DNA of 64,000 bases, from positions 310,001-374,000 of the forward strand of contig NZ_CP039740.1 of NCBI RefSeq assembly GCF_005153485.1, given 5' to 3'. The notes under the pieces were generated by a model. It saw only the letters and a program-made list of their open reading frames with translations, was not told the origin of the DNA and made no database searches. Each line of letters opens with the position of its first letter. The stretch's first letter is position 1. The position numbers were made by a program, and so were the translations under genes. Source of the DNA: Pseudolabrys sp. FHR47 (GTDB lineage Bacteria > Pseudomonadota > Alphaproteobacteria > Rhizobiales > Xanthobacteraceae). This document shows positions 55,407 to 64,000 of this stretch, one piece after another.

Positions 55407-55434
55407 CTTGCCCACCGCCGCTTCCGGCTATAAT
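55407..55434 (+). promoter_or_regulatory. Candidate promoter of gcdH
   Basis: CTTGCC (55407-55412), 16-nt spacer and TATAAT (55429-55434), giving a leader of about 42 nt with AGAGGAG before the ATG at 55483. Confidence 0.5.
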
Positions 55435-55482
55435 GACGGCACCGAAGATTGTTCCCGGGACCGTTCCCGAAGAGGAGTTTCC

Positions 55483-56700
<1,218 letters not shown>

Positions 56701-56708
56701 GGCGTCTC

Positions 56709-56740
56709 TTTCCCTCTCCCCGCTTTGCGGGGAGAGGGAA
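56709..56740. repeat. Dispersed palindromic repeat, family B copy 4 (short)
   Basis: TTCCCTCTCCCCGC and GCGGGGAGAGGGAA form a perfect hairpin of 14 bp around TTT, between convergent gcdH and hydrolase genes; possible shared terminator. Confidence 0.8.
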
Positions 56741-56744
56741 TTGC

Positions 56745-57584
56745 TCACGCGAGCGACGCCGTGTGCCGCGCCAGCTCCGCGATACGCTGCGTCATCGCGC
56801 TGCCGGCGTCGGTGAGCGGATCGAGCACCGTGAAGTGATTGGCGCCGTCGATCGGCACATAGCGCGTCTGCGCGCCCCGCTTGCCCCATTGCTCGGCAAT
56901 CGTCTTGCTCTGCCGCAGGAACTCGTTCGACTCGATGCCACCCACGGCCGCATCGAGAATCGCGCCTTGCGGCACGGTCCAGGTGAGCGGCGACATGCGG
57001 CGCGCCTCGCCATCGTCGAGTTGCAGGTCCTTGTTGAACGACACCTGCGTTAGCGGCACCAGATCGAACACGCCTGAGATCGCATAGCCAGCCGGCACCA
57101 GATTGGCGGGAGCCGATGCATCCAGGTTTTTCCAGTCGGTCGCGAGCATGCAGGCGGTCAGGTGCCCGCCGGCAGAATGTCCGTAGACGGTGATGCGTTT
57201 CCTGTGCGCGCGCCACAGCGTCAGGCACGCCGCGCGCATTTGCTCGGTGATGGTGGCGATCGACACCGCGGGGCACAGGTCGTAGCCGACCGCCGCGACG
57301 TCGATACCGTTGGCATTAAGCCCCTTCGCCATCTGGCTGAACGAGGCGGGCGACAGCGAGCGCCACCAGCCGCCATGGATGAACATGGCAAGCGGCGCGT
57401 CGGCGCCACCGGCCGGAAAAAAATCGATGGTCTGGCGCGCGGACGGGCCATATTTCGTGCCGATTTGCGCGCCCTTGCAGGCCTCGCGATAGGCCTTGGC
57501 CTCGGCCTCCCAGCGCGCGAAAATTTGCGGATGTTCGGGCACGCGCGCGCGGTTATCGTATTCCTTCTCGTAGTCGATGGCCAT
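56745..57584 (-). CDS. Alpha/beta hydrolase (HSL/kynurenine-formamidase-like)
   Basis: A 279-residue cytoplasmic esterase-fold protein with the oxyanion motif HGGWWRSL near residue 83, the nucleophile elbow GHSAGGH near 150, and a C-terminal GANHFTVLD supplying the His. The sequence resembles the kynurenine formamidase (KynB-like) group of the hormone-sensitive-lipase clan. No kyn genes are adjacent, so the substrate stays open. ATG at 57584 with GGAG 8 nt upstream. Confidence 0.87.
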   Translation of the reverse strand: MAIDYEKEYDNRARVPEHPQIFARWEAEAKAYREACKGAQIGTKYGPSARQTIDFFPAGGADAPLAMFIHGGWWRSLSPASFSQMAKGLNANGIDVAAVGYDLCPAVSIATITEQMRAACLTLWRAHRKRITVYGHSAGGHLTACMLATDWKNLDASAPANLVPAGYAISGVFDLVPLTQVSFNKDLQLDDGEARRMSPLTWTVPQGAILDAAVGGIESNEFLRQSKTIAEQWGKRGAQTRYVPIDGANHFTVLDPLTDAGSAMTQRIAELARHTASLA

Positions 57585-57677
57585 TTCGCTCTCTCCGGTT
57601 TCGCGCGGAGACTGGCGTATGGAACCGTGCGGAGCAAGGGACGTGCGGACATCGGCGCGATGCGCTAGAATTTGGTC

Positions 57678-58163
57678 ATGTCCGCCCTCATCAAGCCTCT
57701 GGCCCTGCCGGTCGACGGCCGGCAGTCGGAAACCGCGCTCGCGGTGGCGCGCGGCACCGCCCGGTTGCTGCACGCCCATGGCTTCTGCGTCGTCAGCGAA
57801 TTGCCGTTGCCGTCAGGCCGGAGAGCCGACCTCACCGCGCTCAATGCCAGCGGCGAAGTCTGGATCGTCGAGATCAAGTCGTCGGTTGCCGACTTCCGCG
57901 CCGACCAGAAGTGGCAGGACTACCGCGCCCATTGCGATCGGCTGTTCTTCGCCACCTCGCAGGACGTGCCGTGCGAAATCTTCCCGCCGGACACCGGCCT
58001 GATCGTGGCGGACGCCTTCGGCGCGGCGTTCTACTGCGAAGCGCCCGAGCACAAGCTCGCCGCCGCGACGCGCAAGTCGATGCTGCTATTGATCGCGCGC
58101 GCCGCCGCGCTGCGGCTGCAATCGCTCATCGATCCGAACGGCCCGTATGGGGAGTTTGTTTAG
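57678..58163 (+). CDS. mmcB: MmcB family DNA repair protein
   Basis: A 161-residue protein of the MmcB family, identified in Caulobacter as a DNA-damage tolerance factor. It has a PD-(D/E)xK-like nuclease pattern: GRRADLTALN and VWIVEIKSS (Asp, Glu-x-Lys), followed by a conserved KWQDYRAHCDRLFFATS. ATG at 57678; a TTG at 57672 is an unlikely alternative. It is divergent from the hydrolase gene. Confidence 0.88.
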   Translation: MSALIKPLALPVDGRQSETALAVARGTARLLHAHGFCVVSELPLPSGRRADLTALNASGEVWIVEIKSSVADFRADQKWQDYRAHCDRLFFATSQDVPCEIFPPDTGLIVADAFGAAFYCEAPEHKLAAATRKSMLLLIARAAALRLQSLIDPNGPYGEFV

Positions 58164-58174
58164 GCGCTTACGCT

Positions 58175-58262
58175 GTCATCGTCCGCGAAAGCGGACGATC
58201 CAGCCCTTGATATCTTCTTTTAGCGAGAAGGGCTGGATGCCCCGCCTTCGCGGGGCATGACG
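58175..58262. repeat. Dispersed palindromic repeat, family A copy
   Basis: GTCATCGTCCGCGAAAGCGG with ACGATCCAGCCC on the left, GGGCTGGATGCCCCGCCTTC with GCGGGGCATGAC on the right; a 12-bp outer and about 9-bp inner match, between convergent mmcB and regA. Confidence 0.85.
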
Positions 58263-58285
58263 TCCGAGAAAATGCAGCCGCCGAA

Positions 58286-58864
58286 TCAGCGCGGCGCCCT
58301 TTTCGCCAGAATGCGCTGCAAGGTACGGCGGTGCATATTGAGCCGGCGCGCGGTTTCCGAGACGTTGCGGCCGCACAGTTCGTAAATCCGCTGGATGTGC
58401 TCCCAGCGCACGCGGTCGGCCGACATCGGATTTTCCGGGGGCTCGATCTTCGGGCTCTCATGCGCGAGCAGCGCGGCGAGCACGTCGTCGGCATCGACCG
58501 GCTTGGCGAGATAATCGACCGCGCCGAGTTTCACCGCGGTGACCGCGGTGGCGATATTGCCGTAGCCGGTGAGGATGATGCCGCGCGCCTCGGGCCGCTG
58601 CTTCTTGAGCGCGGAGATGACGTCGAGGCCGTTGCCGTCGCCGAGGCGCATGTCGACCACGGCAAAGGCGGGCGCCAATCGTTCGACCTGCATCAGGCCG
58701 TCCGACACCGACTCGGCCGTCGTCACCTCGAAGCCGCGCTGTTCCAGCGCCTTGGCCAGGCGCTGCAGGAACGACTTGTCGTCTTCGACGATGAGAACCG
58801 AGCGGTCGGCAATGTTGTCGAGCGGCAGCGGTGCTTCAATCGTTTCGGTGGCGGCGACGTTCAT
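58286..58864 (-). CDS. regA: Redox response regulator RegA/ActR
   Basis: Response regulator of the RegB/RegA (ActS/ActR) redox system controlling respiration, carbon and nitrogen fixation genes. The 192 residues have the receiver domain with Asp71 in VVDMRLGDGNG and Lys in YLAKPVDAD, a short Pro-rich linker and the Fis-type HTH NVSETARRLNMHRRTLQRIL, identical in form to RegA. ATG at 58864 follows GGAGGGA. The sensor gene regB lies upstream on the same strand, 62 nt away. Confidence 0.95.
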   Translation of the reverse strand: MNVAATETIEAPLPLDNIADRSVLIVEDDKSFLQRLAKALEQRGFEVTTAESVSDGLMQVERLAPAFAVVDMRLGDGNGLDVISALKKQRPEARGIILTGYGNIATAVTAVKLGAVDYLAKPVDADDVLAALLAHESPKIEPPENPMSADRVRWEHIQRIYELCGRNVSETARRLNMHRRTLQRILAKRAPR

Positions 58865-58926
58865 GCGGTGCGATCCCTCCAGACGGCTATTCGTTTCCAG
58901 TAACAAATAGTGATTGTATGGCGAAA

Positions 58927-60249
58927 TCAAGTCGCGGCGAGGCCCGCCGTACGCTCGAAATCAGCCCTGTTCCAGCGCAATTTGACGATGGCGCCGTGTT
59001 TTGGCGCCAGCTGATTGGCGAAGGTAATGGCGGCGCCGGAGCGTTCCAGCAGCGTCTTGGCGATGAAGAATCCGAGGCCCAATCCGACCGGCTGATCGTC
59101 CTTGCCGTCCGGCTTCCTGCGACGCGTGGTCACATAGGGTTCGCCGATGCGCGCCAGTACGTCGGGTGCGAAACCCGGCCCGTCGTCGGTGATGGTAATC
59201 TCGATCGTGGCGTCGTCCCACTCCGTCACCACATCGACGCGTTCGCGCGCGAAGTCGACGGCGTTCTCCAGGAGGTTGCCGAGGCCGTAAACGATCGCGG
59301 GATTGCGGGCGCCGGTCGGCTCGGATTCGCGTTCGGATGGCGCGCTGACCGCGATCTTGACGTCGAAATCGCGATGCGGAGCAACGACCTCTTCGATCAG
59401 CGAGGTCACCGGCATGCGGTCGAAGGGCGCGCCGGTCGACGACAATTCGGTGATCTTCGACAGGATCTCGCGGCAGCGCGTCGCCTGCGAACGCAGCAGC
59501 CGCACGTCGTCGCCATGCGGCGCGTCCGCCGGGATGGCGTTTTCCAGTTCCTTGGCGATGACCGAGATGGTGGAAAGCGGCGTGCCGAGTTCATGCGCCG
59601 CGGCGGCGGCCAGCCCGTCGAGCTGCGAGAGGTGCTGTTCGCGCTGCATCACCAGTTCGGTGGCGGATAGCGCGTCGGCGAGTTGACGCGATTCTTCGGT
59701 AAGCTGCCACGCATAGACACCGATGAAACCGATGGCGAGCAGGATCGAGAGCCAGACGCCGGCCATATAGATCGGCGGCAGCCGCAGCGGATCGGCGTCG
59801 TCCCACGGCAGCGGGTAGTGCACGAAGACCAGCAGCGTCGCGCAGGCGATGGCGAATATGCCGAGCAGCACGGTGAAGCGCGGCGGCAGCGCGGTCGCCG
59901 ATAGCAGCACCGGCCCTAGGAACAGGAACGCGAACGGGTTCTGCAGGCCGCCGGTGAGATAGAGCAGCACGGCGAGTTCGGCGACGTCGAAAGCGAGCAG
60001 CCAGGCGGCGCGGTCCGGCTCGAGACGCTGCGTCAGGTGGAAGCGCAGGCGCAGCGCGATGTTGAGCCAGGCCGACAGCGCGATGGCGGCCAGGCATGTC
60101 CACAGCGGCAGCGGGAATTCCAGGCCGAAATAGACCACCAGCACGGCCGTGGTCTGGCCGATGACGGCGAGCCAGCGCAGCCGCACCAAGGTGTCGAGAC
60201 GGACATTGCGGCGCGGGTGGTGCTGGGCGAGTTCGAGGGCGGGCGGCAT
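58927..60249 (-). CDS. regB: Redox sensor histidine kinase RegB/ActS
   Basis: Membrane sensor that phosphorylates RegA under reducing conditions. The 440-residue protein has six membrane spans (about 22-182), the quinone-binding GGLQNPF (100-106), the phosphoacceptor His219 in AAHELGTPLSTI and the redox-active Cys259 in TRCREIL, then an HATPase_c domain (NLLENAVDFA, DDGPGFAP, GLGLGFF). Both known sensing elements of RegB are kept. ATG at 60249 is used; the frame continues to 60294. Confidence 0.94.
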   Translation of the reverse strand: MPPALELAQHHPRRNVRLDTLVRLRWLAVIGQTTAVLVVYFGLEFPLPLWTCLAAIALSAWLNIALRLRFHLTQRLEPDRAAWLLAFDVAELAVLLYLTGGLQNPFAFLFLGPVLLSATALPPRFTVLLGIFAIACATLLVFVHYPLPWDDADPLRLPPIYMAGVWLSILLAIGFIGVYAWQLTEESRQLADALSATELVMQREQHLSQLDGLAAAAAHELGTPLSTISVIAKELENAIPADAPHGDDVRLLRSQATRCREILSKITELSSTGAPFDRMPVTSLIEEVVAPHRDFDVKIAVSAPSERESEPTGARNPAIVYGLGNLLENAVDFARERVDVVTEWDDATIEITITDDGPGFAPDVLARIGEPYVTTRRRKPDGKDDQPVGLGLGFFIAKTLLERSGAAITFANQLAPKHGAIVKLRWNRADFERTAGLAAT

Positions 60250-60352
60250 GGCAGCGACTTTAGACCAAAACGGGACGAAAAGGCGGTGCGTCAATCCCCT
60301 TGCGCCCGGGGCGGCGGAAGGTCACATCTGACATGAACGGCCGGGACGTCTC

Positions 60353-61114
60353 ATGGATGCCACCTCACCGGCGGCGATCGCCGTCGACAATCTGGTCAAG
60401 CGCTACAAGGCTGCGACGGCGGTGGACGGCATCACGTTCCACATTGCGCCCGGCTCGGTCACGGGCCTGCTCGGCGGCAACGGCGCCGGCAAGACCACGA
60501 CCATCGCCACCATTATGGGGCTTGTCACACCCACTTCGGGCTCCGTCCGGGTGCTCGGCGCGGTCATGCCGGCGGAACGCTACCGCGTCCTGCATCGCAT
60601 GAATTTCGAGAGCCCTTACGTCGACATGCCGATGCGGCTCACGGTGCGGCAGAACCTCACCGTGTTCGCACAGCTTTACGGCGTCACCGATTTGAAGGGG
60701 CGTATCGCTACCCTGGCCTCCGAACTCGACCTCACCGAATTCCTCGACCGGCCGACCGGCAAGCTGTCGGCGGGGCAGAAGACGCGCGTGTCGCTCGCCA
60801 AGTCGCTGCTGAACAAGCCCGATGTACTGCTGCTCGACGAGCCGACGGCCTCGCTCGATCCCGACACGGCGGACTGGGTGCGCGGCCATCTCGAGCGCTA
60901 CCGCGCCGAGACCGGCGCCACCATCCTGCTCGCCTCGCACAACATGAACGAGGTGGAACGCCTGTGCGACCGCGTCATCATCATGAAGCGCGGCCGTATC
61001 GAGGACGACGACACGCCCGACCGGCTGCTGGCGCGCTACGGCCGCGAGAATCTCGAGGAAGTGTTCCTCGATGTCGCCCGCGGCCGCGGGGAGAAGAGGG
61101 AGGCGGCAGTGTGA
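60353..61114 (+). CDS. ABC exporter ATP-binding protein
   Basis: A 253-residue ATPase of an ABC-2 type exporter. Walker A GGNGAGKTT (about 41-49), signature LSAGQKTRVSLAKS (about 138-151) and Walker B VLLLDEPTASLDP follow the DRA/NodI-like pattern. The permease encoded 160 nt downstream is its likely partner; a palindromic repeat sits between them. The substrate is unknown. Confidence 0.92.
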   Translation: MDATSPAAIAVDNLVKRYKAATAVDGITFHIAPGSVTGLLGGNGAGKTTTIATIMGLVTPTSGSVRVLGAVMPAERYRVLHRMNFESPYVDMPMRLTVRQNLTVFAQLYGVTDLKGRIATLASELDLTEFLDRPTGKLSAGQKTRVSLAKSLLNKPDVLLLDEPTASLDPDTADWVRGHLERYRAETGATILLASHNMNEVERLCDRVIIMKRGRIEDDDTPDRLLARYGRENLEEVFLDVARGRGEKREAAV

Positions 61115-61144
61115 TGGTCATGAGCTGGCGCATGCGACCCACAC

Positions 61145-61231
61145 CGTTCGTTCCCGCGGAAGCGGGAACCCAGTTCTTATTGCCAGTTTCGAATTCACCG
61201 CTCTGGGTCCCCGCTTTCGCGGGGACGAACG
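61145..61231. repeat. Dispersed palindromic repeat, family A copy inside an ABC operon
   Basis: CCGTTCGTTCCCGCGGAAGC with GGGAACCCAG on the left, CTGGGTCCCCGCTTTCGCGG with GGACGAACGG on the right, about 29-bp arms with two mismatches. It splits the ATPase and permease genes. Confidence 0.85.
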
Positions 61232-61274
61232 GAGATTGGAATTGCCGCTCGTATGAGAAACGAAGCGCTGCATC

Positions 61275-62093
61275 ATGACGACCCACACCGCCACGGCTTC
61301 CTTCTCACTTCATCGCGTTGCCGCGATGGTGCGGCGCTATTGGTATCTGCTGATCTCGTCATGGCCGCGGCTGCTCGATCTGGTCTACTGGCCGGCGGTG
61401 CAGATGCTGATGTGGGGCTTCCTCCAGCTCTACGTATCCAAGAACGCCGGCTTCGCCGCCGGCGCGGCGGGCACCTTCATCGGCGCGGTGCTGTTGTGGG
61501 ACATCTTGTTCCGCGGCCAACTCGGGTTTTCGATTTCGTTTCTCGAAGAGATGTGGGCGCGCAATCTCGGCAACCTGATGATGTCGCCGTTGCGCGCGAC
61601 CGAGTTCGTCGCCGCGTTGATGATCATGAGCATCGTCCGCTTGATGATCGGCATGATCCCTGTGACGTTCATGGCGATGGCCTTTTTCGGCTTCAATCTC
61701 TGGGGCCTTGGGCTCGCGCTCGCCGCTTTCTTCGTCAATCTCATCCTGACGAGCTGGGCGATCGGCATTTTCGTTGCCGGTTTACTCCTGCGGAACGGCA
61801 TGGGCGCGGAAGGCATGGCCTGGACCATCATGTTCCTGTTTCTGCCGCTTACCTGCGTCTATTACCCGGTGTCGGTGTTGCCTGCATGGCTGCAATACGT
61901 TGCCTGGGCCCTGCCGCCCACCTACGTGTTCGAAGGCATGAGGGCGTTGCTCATCGATCAGGTGTTTCGCGCCGATCTGATGGTCGAGGCCTTTGTGTTC
62001 AATGCGGCGTTGTTTGCCGCCGCCGCTTACGCCTTCGTCCGCCTGCTGGAGAGCGCGCGGGCCAATGGCTCGCTGATGCAGACCGGCGAGTAG
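61275..62093 (+). CDS. ABC-2 type transporter permease
   Basis: A 272-residue inner-membrane protein with six predicted spans, the first preceded by an Arg-rich amphipathic start (HRVAAMVRRYWYLLISSWPR). The pattern FLEEMWARNLGNLMMSPLRATEF and the final YYPVSVLPAWLQYVAWALPPTYVFEGMR are typical of ABC-2 exporters of polysaccharide or drug type. It pairs with the ATPase at 60353. Confidence 0.9.
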   Translation: MTTHTATASFSLHRVAAMVRRYWYLLISSWPRLLDLVYWPAVQMLMWGFLQLYVSKNAGFAAGAAGTFIGAVLLWDILFRGQLGFSISFLEEMWARNLGNLMMSPLRATEFVAALMIMSIVRLMIGMIPVTFMAMAFFGFNLWGLGLALAAFFVNLILTSWAIGIFVAGLLLRNGMGAEGMAWTIMFLFLPLTCVYYPVSVLPAWLQYVAWALPPTYVFEGMRALLIDQVFRADLMVEAFVFNAALFAAAAYAFVRLLESARANGSLMQTGE

Positions 62094-62254
62094 CCTTAAA
62101 TAACTGTAACTATTGGGCTATTTATGGCGTAAACCCGAATCTCATACTTGTGCGTTATATTGACGCGGTGCGTCAAAACCGACAGTGTGCCGCAGTGAAA
62201 GAAGAACTGGAAAACGAGCTGATGCCCATTGGTGAATTCGACGGAGCGGCGGCA

Positions 62255-63562
62255 ATGCCGTCCACAAGCGGTGGCGTTCTCTCGGCGCCGCTCTACTGGC
62301 TCTATGAAATGGGCCATGCCGCGCTCGATCCGTCGCGCCGCCTCGCCGATGCGACCCGGCTGTTCTTCCGCAATCCCGGCAATCCGTTGGCGCACACGAC
62401 ATATGGCAAGTCGATGGCCGCGGCGGCCGAAGTGTTCGAACGCACGACGCGTATTTACGGCAAGCCGGAATGGGGCATCGACGACACGGTGGTCGGCGGT
62501 GAACGCGTACCGGTTCACATTCACGCGGTGTGGGAACGTCCGTTCTGCCGGCTTCTGCATTTCGAGCGCAACTTCGAGCGCGCTCCGCGCCGCCCGCAGC
62601 CGAAGGTGCTGATCGTTGCTCCGCTCTCCGGCCACTACGCGACGCTGCTGCGCGGCACGGTCGAAGCCTTCCTGCCCAATCACGAGGTCTACATCACCGA
62701 ATGGCGTAATGCGCGCAATGTGCCGCTCGCCGAAGGCAAGTTCGATCTCGACGACTATATCGACTACGTCATCTCGATGCTGCACATGCTGCAAGGCGAT
62801 TGCCATGTCGTCGCCGTCTGTCAGCCGGCGGTTCCGGTGCTCGCCGCGGTCTCGGTGATGGAAGGCAACGACGACCCCTACGTGCCGCACAGCATGACCC
62901 TGATGGGCGGGCCGATCGATACGCGCGTGAGGCCGACCGCCGTCAACAAGCTGGCGGAGGACAAGGACATCGACTGGTTCCGCCGCAACGTCATCACCAA
63001 GGTGCCGTTCCCGCATCCCGGCTTCATGCGCGACGTCTATCCGGGCTTTCTGCAGCTCACCGGCTTCATGAGCATGAACCTCGATCGCCATGTCGAAGCG
63101 CATCGCTCCCTGTTCACGCATCTCGTCAAGGGCGACGGCGACTCGGCGCAGAAGCATCGCGAATTCTATGACGAATATCTTGCCGTCATGGACCTGTCGG
63201 CGGAATTCTATCTGCAGACCGTCAATACCGTCTTCATCAGGCACGCGCTGCCGAAGGGCGAGATGACCCATCGCGGCCTGCCGGTCGACCCGGGCAAGAT
63301 CCGCCGTGTCGCGCTGATGACCGTCGAAGGCGAGCACGACGACATTTCCGGTGTCGGCCAGACCGAAGCCACGCATGCGCTCTGTCCGAACATTCCGGCC
63401 GAGGACAAGGTGCACTATGTGCAGCCCGGCGTAGGCCACTACGGCGTCTTCAACGGCTCGCGTTTCCGCGCCGAGATTCAGCCCCGCATTGCCGACTTCA
63501 TGCTGTCGCACAATGGCGGCATCGGCGGCGGCAAGAAGCGGAATGCCGAGGCTGCGGAGTAG
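62255..63562 (+). CDS. phaZ: Intracellular polyhydroxybutyrate depolymerase
   Basis: Releases hydroxybutyrate from intracellular PHB granules. The 435-residue alpha/beta-hydrolase-type protein has the family opening YWLYEMGHAALDPSR, the nucleophile Cys189 in VAVCQPAVPVL (intracellular PhaZ uses Cys in place of Ser), and the His in GVGHYGVFNG. I start it at 62255, with GGAG 8 nt upstream; an in-frame ATG at 62222 is an alternative. The stop is at 63562; the tail is Gly/Lys-rich. Confidence 0.92.
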   Translation: MPSTSGGVLSAPLYWLYEMGHAALDPSRRLADATRLFFRNPGNPLAHTTYGKSMAAAAEVFERTTRIYGKPEWGIDDTVVGGERVPVHIHAVWERPFCRLLHFERNFERAPRRPQPKVLIVAPLSGHYATLLRGTVEAFLPNHEVYITEWRNARNVPLAEGKFDLDDYIDYVISMLHMLQGDCHVVAVCQPAVPVLAAVSVMEGNDDPYVPHSMTLMGGPIDTRVRPTAVNKLAEDKDIDWFRRNVITKVPFPHPGFMRDVYPGFLQLTGFMSMNLDRHVEAHRSLFTHLVKGDGDSAQKHREFYDEYLAVMDLSAEFYLQTVNTVFIRHALPKGEMTHRGLPVDPGKIRRVALMTVEGEHDDISGVGQTEATHALCPNIPAEDKVHYVQPGVGHYGVFNGSRFRAEIQPRIADFMLSHNGGIGGGKKRNAEAAE

Positions 63563-63658
63563 CTCGCCGCCTACCGGTTGATGCTTCGGCTCGCGCCGTG
63601 CGTGACCGACGCGGTCGCTCTATGGCAAAGTAGAATAGATTCTGCCGTAGAGCCCATC

Positions 63659-64000
63659 ATGTCGCTCCCCTTCCGCGCCCTGTTTTCGCGCCGCGCCAGC
63701 GAGCCGTCGGTCATCGCCATCTCGTTCGGCGAAGAGGTCTTCGAGATCGCGCTGCGCCGAAATGCGCAGGCGCGCCGCTACACCTTGCGAGTGCAGTCGG
63801 CGACGCGCGAGGTGGTGCTGACACTGCCGCCGCGCGGCAGCCTCAAGCAGGCGCGTGATTTTGCCGAGCGCAACGCCGCCTGGATCGCCACGCGGATGGC
63901 GCGATTGCCGCAACCGGTCCCCTTCGCCGACGGCGCGGTGCTGCCCTTGCGTGGCGTGCCGCACCGCATCGTTCACCGGCCGCAAGCGCGCGGCACGGTC
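63659..64000 (+). CDS. YgjP-like M48/SprT-type metallopeptidase, 5' part only
   Basis: The first 114 residues of a protein cut by the window edge. The segment RRNAQARRYTLRVQSATREV and LTLPPRGSLKQARDFAERNAAWI match the N-terminal part of the YgjP (DUF45) metallopeptidases; the zinc motif HExxH would lie beyond 64000, so catalysis cannot be checked. ATG at 63659. Confidence 0.8.
   Translation, partial: MSLPFRALFSRRASEPSVIAISFGEEVFEIALRRNAQARRYTLRVQSATREVVLTLPPRGSLKQARDFAERNAAWIATRMARLPQPVPFADGAVLPLRGVPHRIVHRPQARGTV

Noticed and set aside
55116..55433. A 105-codon frame in the hairpin-rich region
   Set aside because: Arg/Ser-rich, no SD, runs through successive stems; RNA structure explains the sequence better.

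Overview
The window looks like core chromosome of a high-GC alphaproteobacterium of the order Hyphomicrobiales, close to the Bradyrhizobium / Rhodopseudomonas / Pseudolabrys group. This is inferred from content, not from a database search. The markers are an Irr regulator with a GCPWHDV haem motif next to fabA-fabB-fabI, a DivL cell-cycle protein with Tyr in place of His, a class II AroA, a TIGR02300-type acidic protein beside tRNA-Ala, RegB/RegA, and the order trpF-trpB-trpA-accD-folC-trxA-addA-addB. I see no phage, transposase, integrase or CRISPR array. The interspersed material is dispersed palindromic intergenic repeats.

Layout. 1-4.3 kb: a peptide/nickel-type ABC importer on the minus strand, cut by the window edge. 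4.5-10.8 kb: tRNA-Ala(GGC), an acidic FYDLN-like protein, aroA-cmk, rpsA with a long leader, sppA, ihfB. 10.9-16.6 kb: lapA-like gene, trpFBA, accD, folC. 16.9-24.6 kb, minus strand: trxA, addA-addB (double-strand break repair), a MurU-like nucleotidyltransferase. 24.6-32 kb: a TsaE/AmgK-like fusion, a secreted hypothetical protein, divL, an Rrf2 regulator, dut, and a coaBC whose product starts with an antitoxin-like ribbon-helix-helix domain. 32-36.9 kb: an ArsR- and MarR-controlled accessory cluster of AHSA1/SRPBCC, GST, VOC (PhnB-like), DUF899 and DUF1428 proteins. 36.9-46 kb: ubiB-ubiE, mutM, an enoyl-CoA hydratase, a degenerate trypsin-like secreted protein, a MoeB-type enzyme, a small zinc ribbon, a 2-hydroxyacid dehydrogenase and an SH3 protein. 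46.2-51 kb: an ArsR-type regulator, a DUF1127 protein, irr, fabA-fabB-fabI. 51-54.7 kb: a CaCA exchanger translationally coupled to a Ca2+-type P-ATPase. 54.9-55.3 kb: a hairpin-rich non-coding stretch behind a near-consensus promoter. 55.4-64 kb: glutaryl-CoA dehydrogenase, an alpha/beta hydrolase, mmcB, regA-regB, an ABC-2 exporter, an intracellular PHB depolymerase and the start of a YgjP-like metalloprotease.

Most genes are housekeeping and tightly packed; many adjacent pairs overlap by ATGA or GTGA. The most interesting signals are regulatory or are deviations inside familiar proteins: the ribbon-helix-helix/CoaBC fusion facing a perfect 10+4+10 palindrome; overlapping divergent TTGACA promoters around a MarR palindrome that predict a leaderless marR mRNA; the hairpin array at 55 kb; a secreted protease-like protein without its catalytic His; and several zinc-ribbon proteins (AccD, the TIGR02300 protein, MutM) that have lost metal-binding cysteines.
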